A DNA stretch of 64,000 nucleotides from Hymenobacter rigui. Its GTDB lineage: Bacteria; Bacteroidota; Bacteroidia; Cytophagales; Hymenobacteraceae. Of this stretch, positions 58,016 to 64,000 are shown piece after piece (position 1 is the first letter of the stretch; every line of letters starts with the position of its first letter). The stretch covers positions 1 to 64,000 of the forward strand of contig NZ_RWIT01000015.1 in NCBI RefSeq assembly GCF_003944715.1, given 5' to 3'. The notes under the pieces are model-generated. The model searched no databases, was not told the DNA's origin, and saw only the letters and a program-made list of their open reading frames with translations. Made by a program: the position numbers and the translations under genes.

Positions 58016-58429
58016 ATGCTGCACCTAGCCTCCTTCCCCTTCGTTACCTTTTACCTGCACGATATCGGCTGCAACGCCTTGGAGGCCGTATGGGGCGACT
58101 ACGTGAGTAGTTCCTTTTTTCGCGAGGCCGTGCAGCAGGCCATTAGCTTCGTGCGCCAGCACCAAGTCAGCGGCTGGGTGGCCGATGACCGACGGCTCGG
58201 GCCCATGGAGCGGGAAGACCTGGCCTGGGTGGGCCTGGAGGTACTGCCGGCCCTGGCAGCGGCTGGCCTGCGCCGCCTGGCCATGCTTGAGTCCGACGAC
58301 TGGCTGAATCGCCGCTTGATTGAAGAGGAGTACACCTTTCCCGTCGAAAGCCTGGCCATTGAGGTGCGCCACTTCACTGATCCGCGCGCCGCGCGCCGCT
58401 GGGCCTGCGGACTGCCAGAAGACGCGTAG
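58016..58429 (+). CDS. STAS/SpoIIAA-like small protein (paralogue b)
   Basis: 137 residues, cytoplasmic, with A-D-D-R-R-L-G-P-M at about 58-66 in the same relative place as N-D-N-R-x-V-L-G in the proteins at 54603 and 58824, and the same beta-alpha alternation. It opens F-P-F-V-T-F-Y-L-H-D-I, like a first beta strand. Identity to the two relatives is low outside the motif, so this is a distant relative. It is the last gene of the prophage before attR. Confidence 0.55.
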   Translation: MLHLASFPFVTFYLHDIGCNALEAVWGDYVSSSFFREAVQQAISFVRQHQVSGWVADDRRLGPMEREDLAWVGLEVLPALAAAGLRRLAMLESDDWLNRRLIEEEYTFPVESLAIEVRHFTDPRAARRWACGLPEDA

Positions 58430-58526
58430 CTGCTTCCTGCCGCTCAAGGCGCAGGCGTGTTTGCGTGCGTTGCCGGTGCAGGTGCTACTATTGCCCCACA
58501 ATAGCCCTGAAAACGGGCCAGCCGCG

Positions 58527-58568
58527 CATCACACTTTTATCACACACGTGCCTAAAACCTGCATCACA
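58527..58568 (+). promoter_or_regulatory. CATCACA/TATCACA repeats near attR, putative integrase arm-type sites (right)
   Basis: CATCACA at 58527-58533, TATCACA at 58538-58544 and CATCACA at 58562-58568. The first two start 11 bases apart, exactly as the left pair at 11210-11227. Confidence 0.5.
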
Positions 58569-58627
58569 TCACGGCCAAAAACCGCATCTACGGACTGCAA
58601 ATGGGCTAACGCTGGAGTGTTCACTAA

Positions 58628-58650
58628 TTCAACTCTCGTCCCCGCTACAT
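58628..58650 (+). other. attR core (copy of the tRNA-Met 3' end)
   Basis: TTCAACTCTCGTCCCCGCTA plus CAT, identical to 11132-11154. It is only a 3' fragment of the tRNA; the upstream bases do not form a cloverleaf. Confidence 0.9.
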
Positions 58651-58652
58651 CT

Positions 58653-58688
58653 AAAAAACGGCTTCGGAGCATTCCGAAGTCGTTTTTT
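58653..58688 (+). terminator. original host terminator of the tRNA gene
   Basis: AAAAAACGGCTTCGGAGCA followed by the pairing arm TTCCGAAGTCGTTTTTT: a GC stem with T-run, just outside attR. By the position of the core this was the terminator behind the tRNA before integration. Confidence 0.75.
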
Positions 58689-58823
58689 GTTTTAGCCAGC
58701 CTCTACCTGCCGGTTAGTAGCCGACGCTCATTATCACTTTGTCAAAAGGTTCGTTTAGCGGCTTCTGTATTCCATTAGCCTAAAAGAATTGTGCATTGGC
58801 CGGGACTTTTTCTTCTTGCCCGG

Positions 58824-59261
58824 ATGCACCACGAATTCAACAACACCTTTGGCGAGGTGTACCTTTTCACAGTGTTTGACCAGCCCAATAACTGGATCTA
58901 CAATGACTGGCAGGGCCTGCTGTCTCCTGGATCCGTATTGGAGGGGTGTATGGGCGTGCTGGACATTCTGCAGCGCACGCAGTGCGCGTACATGCTAAAC
59001 GACAACCGCAGGGTGCTGGGCTCCTGGCAACAGGCCAACGAATGGATCGAGCAGGAATGGATTCCCAAAGCTTTAGCAGCCGGGCTACGTTACCATGCCC
59101 ACGTGGTAGCTCCGGGCGTATTCGGGCAGGCTGCTGCCGAAGACATGCACCTGCGGGTTGGCAACAGCTTTCATATGCGTCTTTTCGAACAATTGGATGA
59201 CGCTCAGACCTGGCTACGTGAGAAACAGCTGGCTGACCACCAGACCGCATTGGGAGAGTAG
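58824..59261 (+). CDS. STAS/SpoIIAA-like small protein (host copy, outside attR)
   Basis: 145 residues from the ATG at 58824 (frame from 58791 possible). It carries C-A-Y-M-L-N-D-N-R-R-V-L-G-S-W and W-I-P-K-A-L-A-A-G-L, clearly related to the prophage protein at 54603. Its location beyond attR makes it a chromosomal gene, so the prophage relative looks like a host-derived or shared family member. Cytoplasmic; role unknown. A terminator at 59347-59384 lies between it and the convergent rplT. Confidence 0.6.
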   Translation: MHHEFNNTFGEVYLFTVFDQPNNWIYNDWQGLLSPGSVLEGCMGVLDILQRTQCAYMLNDNRRVLGSWQQANEWIEQEWIPKALAAGLRYHAHVVAPGVFGQAAAEDMHLRVGNSFHMRLFEQLDDAQTWLREKQLADHQTALGE

Positions 59262-59346
59262 ATTTAACATTACTTCAAACAGGGTGCTTAAGAACCCTGA
59301 ATACACCCTTGCAAAGAATAATGTAGCCCTACCTGACCCGAAGGCT

Positions 59347-59384
59347 AAAAAAAAGGCTGCCTCCGTTGGAGGCAGCCTTTTTTT
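59347..59384. terminator. bidirectional terminator between the STAS-like gene and rplT
   Basis: AAAAAAAAGGCTGCCTCC and GGAGGCAGCCTTTTTTT around a GTT loop, A- and T-tails on both sides. It ends 16 bases before the rplT stop. Confidence 0.9.
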
Positions 59385-59399
59385 AACTCAGACTTGAGC

Positions 59400-59744
59400 T
59401 TACTTGATTTTCTCCACAATGCCCTTGAAGGCTTCGGGGTGATTCAGAGCGAGGTCAGCCAGTACTTTACGGTTCAGCTCAATGCCAGCCTTTTTCAAGC
59501 CGCCCATCAGCTGCGAGTACGACATGCCATGCTCACGGGCACCAGCGTTGATACGCTGAATCCAGAGGGCACGGAACTCACGCTTTTTAACCTTACGGTC
59601 ACGGTAAGCATAGAGCAAACCTTTCTCAACCGCGTTTTTGGCAACGGTCCATACGTTTTTGCGACGGCCATAATAGCCTTTCGCCAAACGCATTACTTTT
59701 TTCCGACGGTGGCGCGAGGCCGCGTGGTTTACACTTCTTGGCAT
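59400..59744 (-). CDS. rplT: 50S ribosomal protein L20
   Basis: 114 residues, strongly basic. The start M-P-R-S-V-N-H-A-A-S-R-H-R-R-K-K and A-K-G-Y-Y-G-R-R-K-N-V are the family signature, and the helical C-terminus contains I-N-A-G-A-R-E-H-G-M-S-Y-S. It binds 23S rRNA early in assembly. It is the last gene of the infC-rpmI-rplT set; the length is normal. Confidence 0.96.
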   Translation of the reverse strand: MPRSVNHAASRHRRKKVMRLAKGYYGRRKNVWTVAKNAVEKGLLYAYRDRKVKKREFRALWIQRINAGAREHGMSYSQLMGGLKKAGIELNRKVLADLALNHPEAFKGIVEKIK

Positions 59745-59891
59745 AACCAGAGTTATTTTTGGCGGCCGGCGGCGGATATTATTGCCGCAGCTTGGAGTCT
59801 ACCGGACGCCTGGTGAAAAATGGGTTGTTGGTTTTCTGTAATTTATTCGTGGCTTGCGGTCAGTTGTCCCGACCAGAAACCAGAAATCAAT

Positions 59892-60086
59892 TTACAGGGC
59901 AAGCATATCCTTTACGCGGTTCATATCAGCCGAGGAAACCAGGCCAACGTGCGTGAGAGCACGCTTCTGCTTGGTGGTTTTCTTGGTCAGAATGTGGCTT
60001 TTGAAGGCGTGCTTACGCTTGATCTTGCCCGTGCCGGTCAGCGAGAAACGCTTCTTGGCGCCGGACTTGGTCTTCATTTTCGGCAT
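59892..60086 (-). CDS. rpmI: 50S ribosomal protein L35
   Basis: 64 residues, very basic, with M-P-K-M-K-T-K-S-G-A-K-K-R-F and R-K-H-A-F-K-S-H-I-L-T-K-K, the full L35 signature. Position between infC and rplT is the conserved one. A 147-base gap to rplT holds no gene. Confidence 0.96.
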   Translation of the reverse strand: MPKMKTKSGAKKRFSLTGTGKIKRKHAFKSHILTKKTTKQKRALTHVGLVSSADMNRVKDMLAL

Positions 60087-60176
60087 TGTGGTGGTGATAA
60101 AAGGTGAAAAACTGCGGCGGTCGGCTGCCTAGGGCCGGTGCGCCAGCGTAAAAATGGAGTTGAAACTCCGGTAAAG

Positions 60177-60827
60177 CTATTCAGCCGCCTGATCAGCGGG
60201 GGCAGCAGCCGATTTTGCTTCCTTGGAAGCCTCCTTACCGCTCTCTTTCGGAGCAGCAGGCTTGCTTGGTTTGGCTGGCGCTACCACTTTCGGAGCGAGG
60301 TACAGGAACATACGCTTGCCTTCAAGCTTGGGCAGTTGCTCTACTTTACCAAGATCCTCAAGGGCCTGGGCAAATTTAAGCAACAGGATTTCGCCCCGCT
60401 CTTTGAACACAATACTACGGCCCACGAAGTGTACGTACGCCTTGATTTTAGCCCCCTCTTTCAGGAACTCCTGCGCGTGCTTCAGCTTGAAAGCAAAGTC
60501 GTGGTCATCCGTATTGGGTCCAAAACGGATTTCCTTAATAACGACTTTGGTCTGCTTCGCTTTCAGCTCACGAGTTTTCTTCTTCTGCTCGTACTTGAAT
60601 TTCGAGTAGTCGATGACGCGGCACACGGGGGGAACAGCCGTGGGCGAAATTTCCACGAGGTCGAGGTTCTGCTCCTGAGCAAAGCGCCGGGCTTGCTCAA
60701 TTGGATAGATACCTTGCTCAATGTTGTCGCCAACAAGGCGAACTTCACGGGCCGTAATCTTTTGGTTGATTTTAAACGGCTCCTCGACCTGAGCGCGAGG
60801 GATATAGCGGCGGTTGGGGGTAGCTAT
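60177..60827 (-). CDS. infC: translation initiation factor IF-3, probably with a non-AUG start
   Basis: About 216 residues if it begins at the ATA at 60827. The N-terminal domain reads A-T-P-N-R-R-Y-I-P-R, then I-N-Q-K-I-T-A-R-E-V-R-L-V-G and the linker; the C-terminal domain has V-C-R-V-I-D-Y-S-K-F and K-E-I-R-F-G-P-N-T-D-D-H-D. The C-terminal tail is Ala/Lys/Pro-rich. No ATG, GTG or TTG lies at the natural start: an in-frame TAA sits five codons upstream, and AAGGAG lies eight bases before ATA. infC of E. coli uses AUU for the same self-control by IF-3. IF-3 prevents premature 50S joining and checks start codons. Confidence 0.93.
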   Translation of the reverse strand: MATPNRRYIPRAQVEEPFKINQKITAREVRLVGDNIEQGIYPIEQARRFAQEQNLDLVEISPTAVPPVCRVIDYSKFKYEQKKKTRELKAKQTKVVIKEIRFGPNTDDHDFAFKLKHAQEFLKEGAKIKAYVHFVGRSIVFKERGEILLLKFAQALEDLGKVEQLPKLEGKRMFLYLAPKVVAPAKPSKPAAPKESGKEASKEAKSAAAPADQAAE

Positions 60828-60973
60828 GGCGGTTTCTCCTTAAGGTGAAAATCGTTTTTTACTGGAATTGCCCCGCAAAGGATGCTTCCAATGGGTTCAA
60901 TCAGCGGGCAAATATCCGGCTTTTTTCCTAAATCCTAAAGAAAGACTATATAAAATTGCCGGAACAACTACAA

Positions 60974-61011
60974 TTTAGCCTCCCCGGAATGATTGGTCCG
61001 GGGAGGCTAAA
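60974..61011. terminator. hairpin between thrS and infC
   Basis: TTTAGCCTCCCCGG (60974-60987) and CCGGGGAGGCTAAA (60998-61011), a perfect 14-base stem with a 10-base loop, directly after the thrS stop (61020). Together with the following AT-rich stretch it may end or attenuate the thrS transcript before infC. Confidence 0.7.
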
Positions 61012-61019
61012 CTGACAAA

Positions 61020-62969
61020 TCAGACAGACTTACCGTCCATCATCTCCTGCACCTGCTGCTGGAAGCTGCGGATGAACTCGGCAATGGGCATGCTGCCCAC
61101 GTCGCCCTGGCCGTGGCGACGCACTGACACCACGCCTTCAGCCTGCTCCTTCTCCCCTACGATAAGCATGTAGGGAATCTTGGAAACCTCGGCGTCGCGG
61201 ATTTTGCGGCCGATTTTTTCGTCGCGGTGGTCTACGGTGCCGCGCAACTCGGCCTGCACCAGCGAGTCGTACACCTGCTGGGCGTAGTCGTGGTACTTCT
61301 CGGAAATGGGCAGCACGGCAAACTGCTCGGGCGAGAGCCACAACGGGAAGTTGCCGGCGCAGTGCTCAATGAGCACGGCCACGAAACGCTCCAGCGAGCC
61401 GAACGGCGCGCGGTGAATCATAACGGGACGCTGACGGGAGTTGTCGGGGGCCACGTACTCCAGGTCGAAGCGCTCGGGCAGGTTATAGTCCACCTGAATG
61501 GTGCCCAGCTGCCACTTGCGGCCCAGGGCGTCGCGCACCATGAAGTCGAGCTTGGGGCCGTAGAAGGCGGCTTCGCCCAACTCCGTTACCGTGTTCAGGC
61601 CTTTTTCCGTAGCCGCCTCAATGATGGCCTGCTCGGCTTTGGCCCAGTTCTCATCGGTGCCGATGTACTTGGTCTTATTTTCCGGGTCGCGCAGGGAAAT
61701 CTGGGCGGTGAAGTCGGGGAAGTCGAGGGCGCGCAACACGTACAGCACGATGTCAATTACCTTCATGAACTCCTCCTTCACCTGGTCGGGACGGCAGAAG
61801 ATGTGGGCGTCATCCTGCGTAAAGCCGCGTACCCGCGTGAGGCCGTGCAGCTCGCCCGACTGCTCGTAGCGGTACACGGTGCCAAACTCGGCCAGGCGCA
61901 CCGGCAGGTCGCGGTACGAGCGGGGCTTGGTTTTGTAAATCTCGCAGTGGTGGGGGCAGTTCATGGGCTTGAGGAAGAATTCCTCGCCCGGATTCGGCGT
62001 CTTGATGGGCTGGAAAGAGTCTGCTCCGTATTTCTCGTAGTGGCCGCTGGTCACGTACAGCTCCTTGGAGCCGATGTGGGGCGTTACCACCGGCGAGTAG
62101 CCGGCCTTCACCTGAGCCCGGCGCAGAAACTGTTCCAGCCGCTCACGCAGGGCCGTGCCTTTGGGCAGCCACAGGGGCAGGCCCGCGCCTACCTTCTCCG
62201 AGAAGGCAAACAGTTCCAGCTCCTTGCCCAGCTTGCGGTGGTCGCGACGCTTGGCTTCTTCCAGCTTCTCCAGGTACTCCGTCAGCTCCTTGGCTTTAGG
62301 GAAAGTGATGCCGTAGATGCGCGTGAGCTGCTTGTTCTTCTCGTCGCCGCGCCAGTAGGCCCCGGCCACGTTCAGCAGCTTTACGGCCTTAATGGGCGAG
62401 GTATCAGGAATGTGGGGGCCGCGGCAGAGGTCGGTGAAATCACCCTGCGTGTAAAAGGTGATGGAGCCGTCTTCGAGGCGCTCCAGCAAATCCAGCTTGT
62501 AGGGGTCCTGCTTTTCGGTGAAGTAGGCAATGGCGTCGGCCTTGCTTACCTCGCGGCGCTGGTACTGGCTTTTGTTTTTGGCCAGCTCCAGCATTTTCTT
62601 TTCAACGGCCGGCAGGTCGTCGGTAGAAATTGAGCGGCCTTCGCCCAGGTCGATGTCGTAGTAGAAGCCGTTTTCAATGCTGGGGCCGATGCCCAGCTTC
62701 ACGCCGGGATACAAGGCTTCCAGGGCTTCGGCCATGAGGTGAGCCGAGGAGTGCCAGAACGTCGATTTGCCTTCGGGGTCGTTCCAGGTGAGGATGGCAA
62801 CCTGCGCATCGTGTTCGATGGGGCGGTGCAGGTCGCGCACTTCGCCGTTGACGCGCACACCGAGGGCATTGCGGGCGAGGCCTTCGCTGATGCCGGCGGC
62901 AACGTCGTAGCCCGTGGCGCCATCTACAAACTGGCGCACCGAGCCGTCGGGGAGGGTGATGTTAAGCAT
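61020..62969 (-). CDS. thrS: threonyl-tRNA synthetase
   Basis: 649 residues, cytoplasmic class II enzyme that charges tRNA-Thr. Order: TGS domain (about 1-60), editing domain with H73-S-S-A-H77 and the later H-C-like pair, catalytic domain (about 240-535) with motif 2-type R-Y-E-Q-S-G-E-L-H-G-L-T-R and the zinc site C-P-H-H, and anticodon-binding domain (about 545-640). The ATG at 62969 (M-L-N-I-T-L-P-D-G-S) matches the family start; an in-frame start at 63011 adds 14 residues. thrS-infC-rpmI-rplT is a conserved order. Confidence 0.96.
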   Translation of the reverse strand: MLNITLPDGSVRQFVDGATGYDVAAGISEGLARNALGVRVNGEVRDLHRPIEHDAQVAILTWNDPEGKSTFWHSSAHLMAEALEALYPGVKLGIGPSIENGFYYDIDLGEGRSISTDDLPAVEKKMLELAKNKSQYQRREVSKADAIAYFTEKQDPYKLDLLERLEDGSITFYTQGDFTDLCRGPHIPDTSPIKAVKLLNVAGAYWRGDEKNKQLTRIYGITFPKAKELTEYLEKLEEAKRRDHRKLGKELELFAFSEKVGAGLPLWLPKGTALRERLEQFLRRAQVKAGYSPVVTPHIGSKELYVTSGHYEKYGADSFQPIKTPNPGEEFFLKPMNCPHHCEIYKTKPRSYRDLPVRLAEFGTVYRYEQSGELHGLTRVRGFTQDDAHIFCRPDQVKEEFMKVIDIVLYVLRALDFPDFTAQISLRDPENKTKYIGTDENWAKAEQAIIEAATEKGLNTVTELGEAAFYGPKLDFMVRDALGRKWQLGTIQVDYNLPERFDLEYVAPDNSRQRPVMIHRAPFGSLERFVAVLIEHCAGNFPLWLSPEQFAVLPISEKYHDYAQQVYDSLVQAELRGTVDHRDEKIGRKIRDAEVSKIPYMLIVGEKEQAEGVVSVRRHGQGDVGSMPIAEFIRSFQQQVQEMMDGKSV

Positions 62970-63015
62970 AACATGGGGGTTGTGGCTATACAAACAGCCG
63001 TGAAGCCGCAAGTTA

Positions 63016-63093
63016 GTTGTTCGTTTTTAGTTGTCCGTTGTTCGATTCCTGGTATAAGGATAATCGAATAACGGACAGCTAAAAACGAACAAC
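63016..63093. repeat. long near-perfect inverted repeat before thrS
   Basis: GTTGTTCGTTTTTAGTTGTC plus about 12 more bases (63016-63047) is mirrored at 63062-63093 (arms of about 32 bases, a few mismatches) with a 14-base loop. It lies between the thrS start and the TPR gene end; possible terminator of the TPR gene or mobile intergenic repeat. Confidence 0.55.
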
Positions 63094-63103
63094 GAATAAC
63101 CGC

Positions 63104-64000
63104 TTACAGCCCTGGCCGCTGGGCCTGAATGGGCTCAATGGCCTCCACGGGGGCCGGGCGCGGAGTTTCATCCACGATAACGCCGCGGGAGCGGTTACCA
63201 ACTTTCCAGGCTTTATAGGTCCAGTGGCGGTTGCCGGGGTTTTCCTGCACCAGCAGACGGTACTGGTCGGCGGCTTCCGGCCAACGGGCCAGGCTCTCGT
63301 AGCTTTCGGCCAGCATCTGGCGGGCATTTTCCAGGCGCGGGGCCCGGCGCAGGGCCCGCTGCAGGTGCGGAATGGCCTGCGCGTACTGCCGAGACTTGTA
63401 CGCGGCCAGCCCGAGGCGGTAATCGGCTCGGTAGAAGGTAGTATCCAGCTGCACGGTACGGGCATACACCCGCTGGGCGCTATCGGGCTGGTTCTGCAGC
63501 TCAAACTGCCGGCCGTAATCATACCACAATGGGCCGTAATCAGGAGCCAGCTTCAACCCTTTGGCCGCGTACTGGGCCGCCTGGGCGGGCTGCCGGAACG
63601 CATTCAGCAGAAAGGCCAGCTGATGCAGGGTTTCGGGCTGGCGCGGGTCGCGGGCGAGGCTGGCCCGCAGGTAATCCAGGGCCTGTACGGTATCCTGCAG
63701 CCCGATGTAAGCAACTCCTTTGTAGAACAGGGCCGCCGCCAGATCAGGCTCCTGCTGCAGGGCGCGGTCCAGCTGGTCGAGGGCATCCTGGTAGCGGCGA
63801 GCTGCCAGGTGCATCTCTCCTACCAGCAGATTCAGCTCAGGCGAGGCAAAGCCCCGACGGGCGGCTTCATCGGTAGCGGCCAGCGCCGATTTAATTCGGC
63901 CCTGCGCCCGTAGCGCCCGGGCCTTGGTGAAGTAGAATTCGCCCGGCGCATCATCCAGCTCCAGGGCCTGGTTGATGTCACTCAACGCCGGCTCCACCTG
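63104..64000 (-). CDS. TPR-repeat protein, truncated by the window end
   Basis: At least 298 residues; the 5' end lies outside the window (the frame is open through 64000). About eight tetratricopeptide-like repeats of 34 residues with the pattern A-L-x-x-G-x-x-x-x-A-L-x-x-x-x-x-A-L-x-x-x-P are visible (for example Y-Q-D-A-L-D-Q-L-D-R-A-L-Q-Q-E-P-D and Q-A-I-P-H-L-Q-R-A-L-R-R-A-P). TPR helices mediate protein contacts. A C-terminal tail of about 40 residues (G-N-R-S-R-G-V-I) is not TPR. Location and partner unknown. Confidence 0.8.
   Translation of the reverse strand, partial: QVEPALSDINQALELDDAPGEFYFTKARALRAQGRIKSALAATDEAARRGFASPELNLLVGEMHLAARRYQDALDQLDRALQQEPDLAAALFYKGVAYIGLQDTVQALDYLRASLARDPRQPETLHQLAFLLNAFRQPAQAAQYAAKGLKLAPDYGPLWYDYGRQFELQNQPDSAQRVYARTVQLDTTFYRADYRLGLAAYKSRQYAQAIPHLQRALRRAPRLENARQMLAESYESLARWPEAADQYRLLVQENPGNRHWTYKAWKVGNRSRGVIVDETPRPAPVEAIEPIQAQRPGL

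Larger units (their letters stand above)
11132..58650. mobile_element. 47.5 kb tailed-phage prophage integrated in the 3' end of the tRNA-Met gene
   Basis: The limits are the two copies of a 23-base direct repeat, TTCAACTCTCGTCCCCGCTA plus CAT, at 11132-11154 and 58628-58650. Inside are a tyrosine integrase next to the left end, a repressor, terminase, portal, protease, capsid, tape measure, holin, endolysin and spanin genes, which shows a complete tailed-phage gene set. Outside, host genes continue on both sides. All structural genes are on the minus strand. No frameshift or missing core gene was noticed, so it may be able to excise; that is inference. The tail type is not certain, but a tape measure of 1101 residues without a recognised sheath or contractile baseplate gene favours a siphovirus. 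Confidence 0.92.

Noticed and set aside
58628..58650. Second tRNA-Met gene
   Set aside because: Only the last 23 bases match; no D arm, anticodon arm or acceptor 5' strand precede it.
11132..58650. Phage-plasmid (resolvase plus wHTH protein)
   Set aside because: No ParA/ParB or clear plasmid initiator is present, while att cores and integrase show chromosomal integration.
58824..59261. STAS-like gene counted as part of the prophage
   Set aside because: It lies outside the attR core and the host terminator; the prophage copy is at 54603-55022.

Overview
The window looks like a chromosome segment of a GC-rich Bacteroidota bacterium, most likely Hymenobacter or a close relative (Cytophagales). 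The host genes support this: bacillithiol deacetylase bshB1, a short 287-residue primary sigma factor, an LptF/LptG permease, rpsO-pnp, thrS-infC-rpmI-rplT, and a promoter with the Bacteroidota -7 box (TACATTTG) in front of a tRNA gene. The genus is inferred from general composition and gene style; no database search was possible.

Layout: 1-11077 is chromosome (edge of an IS630-type transposase, two poorly known genes, bshB1, an M23/LysM peptidase, trxB, rpoD/sigA, pnp, rpsO, lptF/G, a START-domain gene), nearly all on the minus strand. At 11078-11151 lies a tRNA with anticodon CAT. Its 3' end is the left half of a 23-base direct repeat (11132-11154) that recurs at 58628-58650. These are attL and attR of a 47.5 kb prophage whose tyrosine integrase begins 80 bases inside attL. 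After attR come one host gene and the rplT-rpmI-infC-thrS cluster, then a TPR gene cut by the window end.

The prophage is tailed and mosaic. Its minus-strand structural part runs right to left: replication/regulatory small genes (49.9-46.0 kb), putative virion/receptor-binding genes (45.9-42.2 kb), protease-scaffold, major capsid and putative tail or connector genes (42.1-38.5 kb), terminase small and large subunits (38.4-35.4 kb), portal, connector, holin, endolysin and a one-piece spanin (34.3-30.2 kb), then tail genes ending in the tape measure (26.1-17.4 kb). A five-copy motif (TGTCCTTTT ... CCGnGG ... GGCAGTTTTG, identical 31-base spacing) stands at the head of each late block and looks like a phage-specific promoter. 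In three copies its predicted start point coincides with the ATG.

Foreign-looking cargo sits between these blocks: (i) lipoprotein, resolvase with a palindromic site, NHL-repeat lipoprotein and small exported proteins (12.4-17.3 kb); (ii) a glycosyltransferase, a UbiA prenyltransferase and a DxDD terpene-cyclase-like protein (26.4-30.1 kb); (iii) an outer-membrane barrel (34.6-35.4 kb); (iv) to the right of the repressor, a strongly AT-rich pair coding a nucleoside-deoxyribosyltransferase-like protein and a SIR2-like protein (51.2-53.2 kb), followed by a lipocalin-like lipoprotein, two paralogous membrane proteins, STAS-like proteins and a umuDC operon.

The best candidate for an undescribed system is the NDT-like/SIR2 pair: two predicted NAD-acting proteins, adjacent, AT-rich, prophage-borne and next to the repressor, reminiscent of Thoeris but with an NDT-like protein in place of the TIR sensor. 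The second is the prophage-carried UbiA + cyclase pair.
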